Assembly (NCBI GenBank): GCA_039583695.1
Contig: JAVKSL010000040.1
Location: 1 to 26,483, forward strand
From: JAVKSL01 sp039583695
Lineage (GTDB): Bacteria; Actinomycetota; Acidimicrobiia; Acidimicrobiales; JAJPHD01
Reading direction: 5' to 3'
Length of the DNA: 26,483 nt
Positions 1 through 6,686 of this stretch are shown one piece after another. The notes under the pieces were generated by a model. That model was not told the origin of the DNA. It saw only the letters and a list, made by a program, of their open reading frames with translations, and made no database searches. Made by a program: the position numbers and the translations under genes. The number at the start of each line of letters is the position of its first letter. Position 1 is the stretch's first letter.

Positions 1-84
1 CGCTCCTGGCCCTTGTTTGCCCGCTCCTGGCCCTTGTTTGCCCGCTCCTGGCCCTTGTTTGCCCGCTCCTGGCCCTTCTGGGAC
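1..84. repeat. 21-bp tandem repeat, three full copies plus a partial fourth
   Basis: A 21-bp unit starting CGCTCCTGGCCC and ending TTTGCC is repeated without change at 1-21, 22-42 and 43-63. A fourth copy begins at 64 and diverges after CGCTCCTGGCCCTT, where it runs into a hairpin. The array touches the left edge, so the true copy number is unknown. There are no unique spacers, so this is not a CRISPR array. It lies upstream of the first gene and no coding frame is evident. It may be a variable intergenic repeat. Confidence 0.9.
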
Positions 85-97
85 GCTCCCAGAAGGG
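73..97. terminator. strong 11-bp hairpin, candidate terminator
   Basis: CCCTTCTGGGA (73-83) and TCCCAGAAGGG (87-97) are perfect reverse complements around a 3-base CGC loop. The stem is very stable but has no following T run on either strand. It could end transcription of a gene left of the window or insulate the ABC transporter operon that starts just downstream. Its left arm begins inside the last degenerate copy of the 21-bp repeat. The structure is seen directly; the terminator role is inferred. Confidence 0.5.
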
Positions 98-155
98 GTG
101 AGGCGGGGCAGGTGAGCTGGGGTCCGGGGTGGTCTTGCGCTACGGTCGGGGGGAC

Positions 156-1751
156 ATGACAGCTGCCATCGACCCCCGGGCGATCACCGCGCTGCGCCGG
201 GCTCGGCTCAAGCACCGGATCGCCAACCTGGACTTTTTCGACACGCTGTACAAGGCTTACCTGACCGCGATCGGGGCGGGGATAGCGATCGTGCTGCTTT
301 CGGGCGTCACCGGGGACAAGGCCGCAACCAAGGCGCAGCTTGGTCTGATCTCTGCCCACGGCGCGGCTGTGGTGGGTCTGGTGACCGCGCTGGGCGTGGC
401 GATCGCGGTGCGGTCGTCCGGTCGGGGCGGGCCGCTCGCTCTGGAGGCGGCAGACGTCCGGCATCTGCTGCTTGCTCCCATCGACCGGCAGCTTGCCCTG
501 CGGGGACCCGCGCTCCAGCAGCTGCGCACCGGTCTGTCCGCGGGGGCGGGTCTCGGCGCGGTGGTGGGAGTGGTGGCTTGGAGGGTGCTGCCTGGTCCGG
601 CGCTCGGCTGGGTGCTGGCCTGCGCGGTGACCGGCGGGCTGGCTGGCCTGGGAGCTCTGGGGGCGGGCTTGACCGGATCGGGACGCAGGATCAACCGCTA
701 CCTGGCCAACGCCCTGGCCGTCGCCGTGATCGGGTGGTCCGTGGCCGACCTGGCCTACTCGGTGCGGACATCGCCGTTCACCCTGCTTGGCGAGCTGGCC
801 CTGTGGCCGCTGCACGTGACGTTGGCCGCGCTCATCGGGGTTGCGGTGTGCCTGGCCCTGGCCGCTCTGGGGATCACCCAGGTCGGCGGTCTGTCCATCG
901 AGGCCGCCGAGCGGCGGGCTACCCTGGTCGGACAGCTCCGCTTCGCCGCCACGACGCGGGACATGCGCGCGGTCATGGTGCTTCACCGCCAGCTCTCCCA
1001 GGAACGCTCCCGCACCCGTCCCTGGCTGCCGCTCGCCCGGCGACCCGGCCAGAGCTTGGGCCTGGCGATCTGGAAGCGGGACTGGCAGGGGATATTCCGC
1101 TGGCCCGGCCGGCGGATCATCCGGCTGTTGATCCTCGGGGGCATTGCCGGGGTGTGCCTGCGCGTGGCCTGGGGCGGGGTCACCCCGTTGTCGGTGGTGG
1201 CCGCGGTGGCTCTGTGGGTTGCTGCCCTGGACGCGGTGGAGCCGCTGGCGCAGGAGGTGGATCGGACCGACCGGATCTCGTCGTTCCCCCACGCCGAGGG
1301 TTGGATCCAGGTGAGGCATCTGGTCGTGCCCTCATTGCTGATGATCGTCGTGGCCCTCGTGGGTTTGGGGACGGCGATGGCATTCGGAGGACAGCTGGAC
1401 CTGGTGGCTGCGATCGGGGGCTGGACTGTCGGCCCGGCGGCGTTGTGCGCAGTCGCCGGGGCATCGGTGAGCGTGGTGCGCGAGACCAACTTTGCCGCGG
1501 ACCTGATGACGCCAGAGCTGGCGGGGATCAAGACCCTGCTGCGCGAGCTGATCCCTCCCGGGATTGCGTTCATCGGCTTGATCCCCGTGCTGGTGGCCCG
1601 GAACGCGGCGGTGCACCACGGGCTTCCCCTGGAAGCAGTGATCAATGCTGCGGTAATCTGTCTCATCGCACCGGTTGGTGCTTTTGCCTGGATCTCCCGA
1701 CGCCCCAGCCGCGCTGCTGGGCCGGCGCCCGATCGCCTGGGCCAGGCATGA
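156..1751 (+). CDS. ABC transporter membrane subunit, polytopic
   Basis: Integral membrane protein of 531 residues with about 10-12 hydrophobic segments, for example AYLTAIGAGIAIVLL, AAVVGLVTALGVAIAV and VINAAVICLIAPVGAFAW. A charged loop in the middle (around RQLSQERSRTRPW to AIWKRDWQGIF) is probably cytoplasmic. Its stop overlaps the start of the ATPase gene (ATGA at 1748-1751), so the two very likely form one exporter-type ABC system. I do not recognise a substrate or a confident family name. The start is uncertain: an in-frame GTG lies at 129 and a TTG at 135. I prefer ATG 156, preceded by a G-rich Shine-Dalgarno-like run. A second long open frame overlaps the 3' part but is only the upstream extension of the ATPase frame. 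Confidence 0.7.
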   Translation: MTAAIDPRAITALRRARLKHRIANLDFFDTLYKAYLTAIGAGIAIVLLSGVTGDKAATKAQLGLISAHGAAVVGLVTALGVAIAVRSSGRGGPLALEAADVRHLLLAPIDRQLALRGPALQQLRTGLSAGAGLGAVVGVVAWRVLPGPALGWVLACAVTGGLAGLGALGAGLTGSGRRINRYLANALAVAVIGWSVADLAYSVRTSPFTLLGELALWPLHVTLAALIGVAVCLALAALGITQVGGLSIEAAERRATLVGQLRFAATTRDMRAVMVLHRQLSQERSRTRPWLPLARRPGQSLGLAIWKRDWQGIFRWPGRRIIRLLILGGIAGVCLRVAWGGVTPLSVVAAVALWVAALDAVEPLAQEVDRTDRISSFPHAEGWIQVRHLVVPSLLMIVVALVGLGTAMAFGGQLDLVAAIGGWTVGPAALCAVAGASVSVVRETNFAADLMTPELAGIKTLLRELIPPGIAFIGLIPVLVARNAAVHHGLPLEAVINAAVICLIAPVGAFAWISRRPSRAAGPAPDRLGQA

Positions 1752-2593
1752 GCCGGCGAAGGCGTCCAGCTGCGTCGGGTCCGGGCACCATCGGGTCCGG
1801 TGTCGACAGGTCCGGTGTCGATGGGGACGGGCCTGTGGCGGCCCAGCCTGTGGCGGCCCAGCCTGTGGCGGCCCAGCAACTTCCCAAGCCATCCCGGAGC
1901 TCCAAGGGTCCCAAGTCCAGCCCGTCGATGGTCGCCAGCGGGCTCACCAAGGACTACGGCGACCTGCTGGCCCTCGACAACCTGAGCGTGAAGATTGGCC
2001 GGGGCCAGCGGGTGATGATCGTGGGCCCCAACGGCTCGGGCAAGACCACCTTCATCCGTATCGCCGCCGGGCTGCTCGAGCCTACGGGTGGGGAGTTGCG
2101 GGTGCTCGGAGCGGTTGCCGGGTCGCTGGAGGCGCGCTCGGTCACCTCCTACATCTCGGACAACCCCGTGCTCTACGACGACTTGTCGGTCATCGAGCAT
2201 CTGGAGTACGTTGCCCGCCTGCACGGCGCGGGAGATTGGGTGGATCGGGGCTGGGAGGTGCTGGAGCGACTGGGCCTGGACGAGCGTGCCGACGACCTGC
2301 CGTCGCGGTTCAGCCGGGGCCTGCGTCAAAAGGTGTCCATAGCGCTCGGGCTCTGCCGTCCATTCCAGGTCCTGCTCGTCGACGAGCCCTTCGTCGGTCT
2401 GGATGCGCTGGGAAAGATCGCCCTGTTGGAGCTGCTAGGCGAAGAGGCAGGACGAGGAGCGTCGATCGTGGTGGCCACCCACTCCCTCGACTTCGTGGAC
2501 CAGGCCGAGCGCTGCGTGGGCCTCCGGGATGGTCAGCTCTCCTACGACGGCCCAGCGACCGCGGCTGTCATAGCCCGCCTGGTGGGCCTGTGA
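1748..2593 (+). CDS. ABC transporter ATP-binding protein
   Basis: ATPase of 281 residues that would power the membrane protein encoded just upstream. Visible motifs are Walker A GPNGSGKTT (about residues 93-101), a signature loop in the variant form FSRGLRQK, Walker B VLLVDEPFVGLD and the switch histidine in ATHSLDF. The Q-loop position reads SDNPVLYDDLSV, without the usual glutamine. The first 60 residues are not part of the fold. They are Gly/Ser/Pro/Ala-rich and include a triple PVAAQ repeat. ATG 1748 overlaps the previous stop, which favours coupling. ATG 1928 (MVASGLTKDYGD) would give a standard-length ATPase without this head. Class is confident, substrate unknown. Confidence 0.85.
   Translation: MSRRRRPAASGPGTIGSGVDRSGVDGDGPVAAQPVAAQPVAAQQLPKPSRSSKGPKSSPSMVASGLTKDYGDLLALDNLSVKIGRGQRVMIVGPNGSGKTTFIRIAAGLLEPTGGELRVLGAVAGSLEARSVTSYISDNPVLYDDLSVIEHLEYVARLHGAGDWVDRGWEVLERLGLDERADDLPSRFSRGLRQKVSIALGLCRPFQVLLVDEPFVGLDALGKIALLELLGEEAGRGASIVVATHSLDFVDQAERCVGLRDGQLSYDGPATAAVIARLVGL
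1831..1875 (+). repeat. 15-bp tandem repeat encoding PVAAQ x3
   Basis: Three identical 15-bp units (GCCTGTGGCGGCCCA) lie at 1831-1845, 1846-1860 and 1861-1875. In the ATPase frame they encode PVAAQ three times, preceded by a looser SGVD duplication. The array lies between the two possible ATPase starts (1748 and 1928). It is therefore either a flexible N-terminal linker or untranslated spacer. Confidence 0.85.
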
Positions 2594-2615
2594 GCAATCA
2601 GCAAGGCCTACCGGC

Positions 2616-2647
2616 TGGTATTATGGCGGGAGCTACCCCAGTGGAGG
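2616..2647 (+). promoter_or_regulatory. candidate extended -10 promoter and RBS for the rhodanese gene
   Basis: The 61-bp gap after the ATPase gene contains TGGTATTAT (2616-2624), which fits an extended -10 element. GGAGG (2643-2647) stands 7 bases before the GTG start at 2655. No good -35 is visible. This suggests the rhodanese gene can be transcribed separately from the ABC genes. Confidence 0.35.
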
Positions 2648-2654
2648 AACCGTC

Positions 2655-3239
2655 GTGACCGTGACAGCGACAAACCTACCTGAGCATCTCGACGCCCGAG
2701 CGCTGCGCAGCCTGCTCGAGCGTCGATCCGACGTGCTTCTGCTGGATGTGCGTAGCCCAGGCGAGTTTACCGGAGCCCACGTCGAGGGGTCGCGCAACGT
2801 CCCCCTCGACATGCTCGAGGGACGCGCTCGCGACGTCCTCGAGCGCGTGGAGGGCCCCATCGTGGTCATGTGCAGCTCGGGAGTGCGGTCTCAGCAGGCG
2901 GCGCGGATGCTGGAAGCCGTAGGCGCTGGGGACATCCGCGTGCTCGACGGTGGCATCCAGGCCTGGGAGTCGGCGGGGGGCGAGGTTGTCCGCGGAAGGG
3001 GACACTGGCCGATGGACCGCCAGGTTCGCCTCGTTGCGGGATCGCTGATCCTGACTGGGCTCATCCTCAGCCTTTTCCGGCCGCGCGCCAAGTGGCTGGC
3101 CGGCGCCGTCGGCGGGGGTCTGACGTTCTCCGCGGTGACCAATACCTGTGCCATGGGCCGTGTCCTCGGTTACCTTCCCTACAACCGGAGCGGGCCCTCT
3201 TTCGACATGGAGGCTGCCCTCGCGTCGCTGGGTCACTAG
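2655..3239 (+). CDS. rhodanese domain protein with C-terminal DUF2892-like membrane anchor
   Basis: Protein of 194 residues. The N-terminal rhodanese domain (about 10-115) has LLLDVRSPGEF and the active loop CSSGVRS with catalytic Cys73, so it should carry a persulfide and transfer sulfane sulfur. From about residue 120 (MDRQVRLVAGSLILTGLILS) to AVTNTCAMGRVLGYLPYNR the sequence resembles the DUF2892/YgaP-type membrane tail, with two hydrophobic segments. It probably works at the inner face of the membrane. The GTG start is supported by GGAGG seven bases upstream. The position just before a persulfide dioxygenase and near an SQR fits a persulfide carrier role, which is inferred. Confidence 0.9.
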   Translation: MTVTATNLPEHLDARALRSLLERRSDVLLLDVRSPGEFTGAHVEGSRNVPLDMLEGRARDVLERVEGPIVVMCSSGVRSQQAARMLEAVGAGDIRVLDGGIQAWESAGGEVVRGRGHWPMDRQVRLVAGSLILTGLILSLFRPRAKWLAGAVGGGLTFSAVTNTCAMGRVLGYLPYNRSGPSFDMEAALASLGH

Positions 3240-3530
3240 GCGGGTGGTGTTGCTCGAGGGCCCACGGCACCCCGGGCCGTCGCGGCACCCCGGATCGTCG
3301 GGCGCAGGATCCCCGGCGCTCCTTGCATGTCCTGTGCTCTCAGGTTGCTCACCTCGAAGCCCGCGAGGGCCAGGAGGGCAGCCGTATCCCGAGTCACGTG
3401 GCAGTTGCCCTGCCAGCCGCTTCCAGAACGGCTCGACCCGGCCCTGCCACCTGACGGTGCGGCTTGGGGCCGGCGCTGCCACATGCTCGATAAGTATCAG
3501 GTGACCATCAGGGCGCAGCACCGTTGGCGC
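3236..3530 (-). pseudogene. decayed class I SAM-dependent methyltransferase fragment
   Basis: On the minus strand, two frames together spell the C-terminal half of a UbiE/Methyltransf_11-type methyltransferase. The first gives LRPDGHLILIEHV and later VEPFWKRLAG. One base out of phase, the second continues NCHVTRDTAALLALAGFEV and GAPGILRPTIRGAA to a stop at 3236. The join lies in a GGG run near 3407-3411 (plus-strand CCC); removing one G restores LAGNCHVTRD. The N-terminal SAM-binding half is absent, because the coding sense fades just before LRPDG and the dioxygenase promoter occupies the space. This is a truncated, frameshifted relic and not a working gene. Confidence 0.75.
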
Positions 3531-3582
3531 CTTGCGTTCGATTCGCCTATAGTTTGGATGTCCGTACAAATATCCAAAGGGG
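3524..3582 (+). promoter_or_regulatory. candidate promoter with overlapping inverted-repeat operator for persulfide dioxygenase
   Basis: TTGGCG (3524-3529) and TATAGT (3548-3553) are separated by 18 bases. A perfect 7-bp inverted repeat, TTTGGAT (3553-3559) and ATCCAAA (3572-3578), starts at the last base of the -10 and covers the likely transcription start. AAAGGGG (3576-3582) serves as ribosome binding site for ATG 3590. The layout fits repression by a dimeric regulator. Persulfide-responsive repressors (CsoR-like CstR, ArsR-like BigR/SqrR) control such genes elsewhere, but no regulator gene is adjacent here. Confidence 0.5.
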
Positions 3583-3589
3583 TGGACCG

Positions 3590-4987
3590 ATGATCTTGGA
3601 GCAGTTCTACCTTGGTTGCCTTTCGCAGGCTTCCTACCTGATCGCCGACGAGGCAACAGGGCGGGCCGCGGTGGTGGACCCCCGCCGTGACATCGCCGAG
3701 TACCTGGACTTCGCCCGGGAGCGCGATCTGAGCATCGAGCTGATCGTGTTGACCCACGTCCACGCTGACTTCGTGCCTGGCCACCTGGAGCTGGCCGCGA
3801 CGACAGGAGCCGAGATCGCCATGGGGGAGGCCTCCCCGGTCGACTTCCCGATCCGCCGCCTGCACGACGGCGAGCGCGTGAACCTCGGCGATCCGGTTTC
3901 CGGGGTTACCTTGGAAGTGCTTTCCACCCCGGGCCATACCCCGGAGTCGATAACCCTCGCGGTCTACGAGAGCGGCGACGCCGAGGCACCGTCTGGGTTG
4001 CTGACCGGGGACACCTTGTTCCTGGGCGACGTCGGCCGTCCCGACCTGCTCGGGAGCTCCGGACGGAGCGCACAGGACATGGCACGTGAGCTCTACCGGT
4101 CGATCCGCTCCAAGATCCTTCCATATCCCGACAGTGTGCTGATCTATCCCGGTCACGGCGCGGGGAGCGCCTGTGGCAAGGCGCTGTCCTCAGAGACCGT
4201 GTCGAGCCTCGGAGACCAGCGGCGCTCCAACTACGCCCTGGCCGCCATGGGTGAGGATGACTTCGTGAGCGTGGTGACCGAGGGCCTTGCCGAGCCGCCG
4301 GCCTATTTCGCCGGTGAGGTCGCCCTCAACCGCCAGGAGCACCCCCTTTTCGACCCCGATGCCGAGCTGGCAATCGTAGATCCCCTCGATGCAGTGAACC
4401 GGGCTGGCGCGGGCGCCCTCCTTCTCGATGTCCGCGATGATCAGGCCTTTGCCGCCGGGCACCTGCGTGGAGCGGTCAACGTGGGCCTCTCGGGGCGCTT
4501 CGCCGAGTTCGCTGCGGCGGTTCACAGCCCGGGCCAAGAGGTGATCCTGTTCGGATCCGAATCTCAGGTCAACGAAGCCCGCCTGCGCCTGGCTCGGGTT
4601 GGAGTAGAGCCGATCAGCGGGGCGGTGACCGCAACCGACGCCCTCGAGCACCTGCCGCCGCTCGTGTCGAAGTCGAGTCGCCTCACGGCTCGCCAAGCTG
4701 CATGGCGGATCACCGAGGTCGAGGACCTGCAGGTGGTCGACGTCCGGGGCCCCGGCGAGTTTGCCCATGGAGCGCTTCCCCACGCGGTCAACCTTCCCCT
4801 GCCCCGCCTGCGGACCATGCTCTCCGACCTCAATCCGAAGCGCCCGGTGCTGGTTAGCTGCGCTGGAGGCTATCGGTCGAGCGCGGCCGCGAGCCTGCTC
4901 GAAGCCAACGGGTTCAGCGACGTGTCCGATCTCCTCGGTGGTTGGGCTGCCTGGCAAGCGGAGAAGGAAACTGCCGATCGGCGATGA
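3590..4987 (+). CDS. persulfide dioxygenase fused to two rhodanese domains (CstB-like)
   Basis: Protein of 465 residues with the architecture described for CstB. The N-terminal metallo-beta-lactamase domain (about 1-240) has the ETHE1-type signature THVHADFVPGH (His56, His58, Asp60), GHTPES (His116), GDTLFLGDVGRPDL (Asp141) and YPGHGAGS (His189). These are the ligands of a mononuclear non-haem iron in persulfide dioxygenases. A first rhodanese domain (about 255-365) has FGSESQ where the catalytic Cys loop should be, so it looks inactive. The second (about 375-460) has CAGGYRS with Cys424. Expected reaction: persulfide plus O2 to sulfite, with the rhodanese able to pass on sulfane sulfur and yield thiosulfate. 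ATG 3590 follows AAAGGGG. The stop overlaps the ClC gene start (ATGA). Confidence 0.9.
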   Translation: MILEQFYLGCLSQASYLIADEATGRAAVVDPRRDIAEYLDFARERDLSIELIVLTHVHADFVPGHLELAATTGAEIAMGEASPVDFPIRRLHDGERVNLGDPVSGVTLEVLSTPGHTPESITLAVYESGDAEAPSGLLTGDTLFLGDVGRPDLLGSSGRSAQDMARELYRSIRSKILPYPDSVLIYPGHGAGSACGKALSSETVSSLGDQRRSNYALAAMGEDDFVSVVTEGLAEPPAYFAGEVALNRQEHPLFDPDAELAIVDPLDAVNRAGAGALLLDVRDDQAFAAGHLRGAVNVGLSGRFAEFAAAVHSPGQEVILFGSESQVNEARLRLARVGVEPISGAVTATDALEHLPPLVSKSSRLTARQAAWRITEVEDLQVVDVRGPGEFAHGALPHAVNLPLPRLRTMLSDLNPKRPVLVSCAGGYRSSAAASLLEANGFSDVSDLLGGWAAWQAEKETADRR

Positions 4988-6432
4988 CAGACCCAACCCC
5001 GGAGTCCAAGACGTCGAGACTGAGGCGTGCCCAGAGAGCGCCGAAGCCGAGCCAGCGCCTGCGCTCACCACAGCCGCTGATAAAGACCCGGCTCCCCTCG
5101 GGGCGCGGGGCCATGGAGCAGCCCAACGTCAACAGTGACGGGGACGCGGCCCTGACCCCAAGGTTCTGGGCCCTTCTGTGCATGACCGGGGTGGCGACCG
5201 GGCTGTTCGGAGACTTGATGATGCTGATCCTGTTCAACGTGCAAAGGCTCGCGTTCAACTACCAGGCTGGCAGCTTCGAGGCGGCCGTCGAGCATGCCTC
5301 GCCAACGAGGCGCGTGCTGTCCCTGCTCATCGCCGGAGCGTTCGGTGGGGTTGCCTGGTATTTCCTGCGCCGCTACACCAAGGGAGAGCACTCCGAGGTC
5401 GACGAGGTCATCTGGGCCGGTGACGGTGAGCTCTCGTTCCGAAAGAGCCTGGGCACCTCGGTCATCTCCGAAGTGGTGATCGGCATGGGCGCCTCGATCG
5501 GGCGAGAGGCGGCGCCCAAGCTGATGGGCGGTGCCGCGGCCAGTGTGCTCGCCGGCTGGGGACGCCTCAGTGTCTCCCAGCGACGCCTGCTCGTCGCCTG
5601 CGGCGGAGGGGCCGGGCTGGCCGCGGTCTACAACGTCCCGCTCGGCGGGGCCCTGTTCACCGCGGAGATCCTTGTCGGCTCTCTCAGCCTGCCGGTGATG
5701 CTGCCGGCTCTTGCCTGCTCGTTCATAGCCACAGCCACCGCGTGGCTCTACCTGCCGACTCACGCGACCTATCTCGACATTCCCGCCTATCACTTCAGTG
5801 CCTCACTGATGGTGTGGGCATTGCTGGTCGGGCCTCTGATCGGGCTGTTCGCCGCCGGCTACATCCGCCTCGTGGGCTGGGTCTCCCATCACCGCGTCAC
5901 CGGGCGCAAGGCAATGGTCGCCCCCTTGATCGCATTCGGGATCCTGGGCCTGATCGGGGCCAAGTACCCCCAGCTGTTCGGCAACGGCAAGGACATGGCT
6001 CACGATGTGTTCGTCGGCGGCGGGACCCTCGCGCTTCTCGCGGGGCTGTTCATCCTCAAGCCGCTGGTCACCTCGCTCTGCCTCGGCAGCGGCGCCTCAG
6101 GCGGTCTGTTCACCCCGGTGATGAGCACGGGAGCGGTGTTCGGAGGCTTTCTGGGCATCGCCTGGTCCTACCTGTGGCCCGGCTCGCCAGTCGGGGCGTT
6201 TGCCATGATCGGCGCGGCAGCCATGATCGGGTCAGGCATGCAGGCCCCTCTCGCGGCCCTGGCGCTGGTTCTCGAGCTAACCCACAGCGGCTTCTCCCTG
6301 ATGGTCCCCATGATGGCGGCCACCGTCGTCGCCACCTTCGTGTCCCGCCACCTCGACGGCTACTCCATCTACACCGCACGCCTGCCTGCCACCGAGGAGC
6401 GGCGCAGCGAGAACGTGCTAGCGGCTCCGTGA
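4984..6432 (+). CDS. ClC-family anion channel or transporter with altered selectivity filter
   Basis: Polytopic protein of 482 residues with the ClC fold signatures IGREAAP (in place of GREGP, gating Glu kept), YNVPLGGALFTAEIL, GSGASGGLFTP (in place of GIFAP) and a final Tyr in GYSIYTARL. The helix that normally carries GSGIP reads KGEHSEVDEVI, so the chloride-coordinating serine motif is missing. The inner proton glutamate of E. coli ClC (Glu203) aligns with Ile, which hints at a channel rather than a proton exchanger. ATG 4984 overlaps the dioxygenase stop. ATG 5113 (MEQPNVNSDGD) would remove a 43-residue polar head and is a real alternative. Co-transcription with the persulfide dioxygenase suggests an anion role in sulfur oxidation, which is inferred. 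Confidence 0.85.
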   Translation: MTDPTPESKTSRLRRAQRAPKPSQRLRSPQPLIKTRLPSGRGAMEQPNVNSDGDAALTPRFWALLCMTGVATGLFGDLMMLILFNVQRLAFNYQAGSFEAAVEHASPTRRVLSLLIAGAFGGVAWYFLRRYTKGEHSEVDEVIWAGDGELSFRKSLGTSVISEVVIGMGASIGREAAPKLMGGAAASVLAGWGRLSVSQRRLLVACGGGAGLAAVYNVPLGGALFTAEILVGSLSLPVMLPALACSFIATATAWLYLPTHATYLDIPAYHFSASLMVWALLVGPLIGLFAAGYIRLVGWVSHHRVTGRKAMVAPLIAFGILGLIGAKYPQLFGNGKDMAHDVFVGGGTLALLAGLFILKPLVTSLCLGSGASGGLFTPVMSTGAVFGGFLGIAWSYLWPGSPVGAFAMIGAAAMIGSGMQAPLAALALVLELTHSGFSLMVPMMAATVVATFVSRHLDGYSIYTARLPATEERRSENVLAAP

Positions 6433-6503
6433 GCACGAGGTAAGGGCCTGAGCCGGCGGGAGGAGCTTCGCCCGGCGGCCCGAGCGGAGACGACTGGCTC
6501 CAT

Positions 6504-6686
6504 TTGCCACTTGCCACGACGGAGGATAAGGAGTAGGCTGAAAGTTGTCCGGTCAAACGCACAATAATCCAGGATCGGGCGCACCGCCTCGCGTGCTGAC
6601 GCGTGGGGGGATTAGCTACCAACGGAAGGTGACGAGCGAGACTGTTGCTTGTTCGATGACCTAGAACAGCACGAGGGGAGAGAGGG
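6504..6686 (+). promoter_or_regulatory. candidate promoter and leader of the SQR-molybdoenzyme operon
   Basis: The 254-bp gap between the ClC gene and SQR carries a direct repeat TTGCCAC TTGCCAC (6504-6517). The second copy gives TTGCCA (6511-6516), spaced 17 bases from TAGGCT (6534-6539), a good actinobacterial-type promoter. This leaves a leader of about 140 bases before ATG 6687, with a purine-rich GAGGGGAGAGAGGG ribosome binding site just before the start. I recognise no known riboswitch in the leader and no convincing small gene in the gap. Confidence 0.5.

Noticed and set aside
1..84. CRISPR-like array
   Set aside because: The units are contiguous with no unique spacers, and no cas gene is near.
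983..2329. Long minus-strand open frame opposite the ABC transporter genes
   Set aside because: It is a by-product of high GC codon use; it is antisense to clearly coding genes and shows no domain pattern.
6433..6686. Small gene or riboswitch between the ClC gene and SQR
   Set aside because: Short open frames here show no family pattern, and I could not build a known riboswitch fold; only the promoter and ribosome site are supported.
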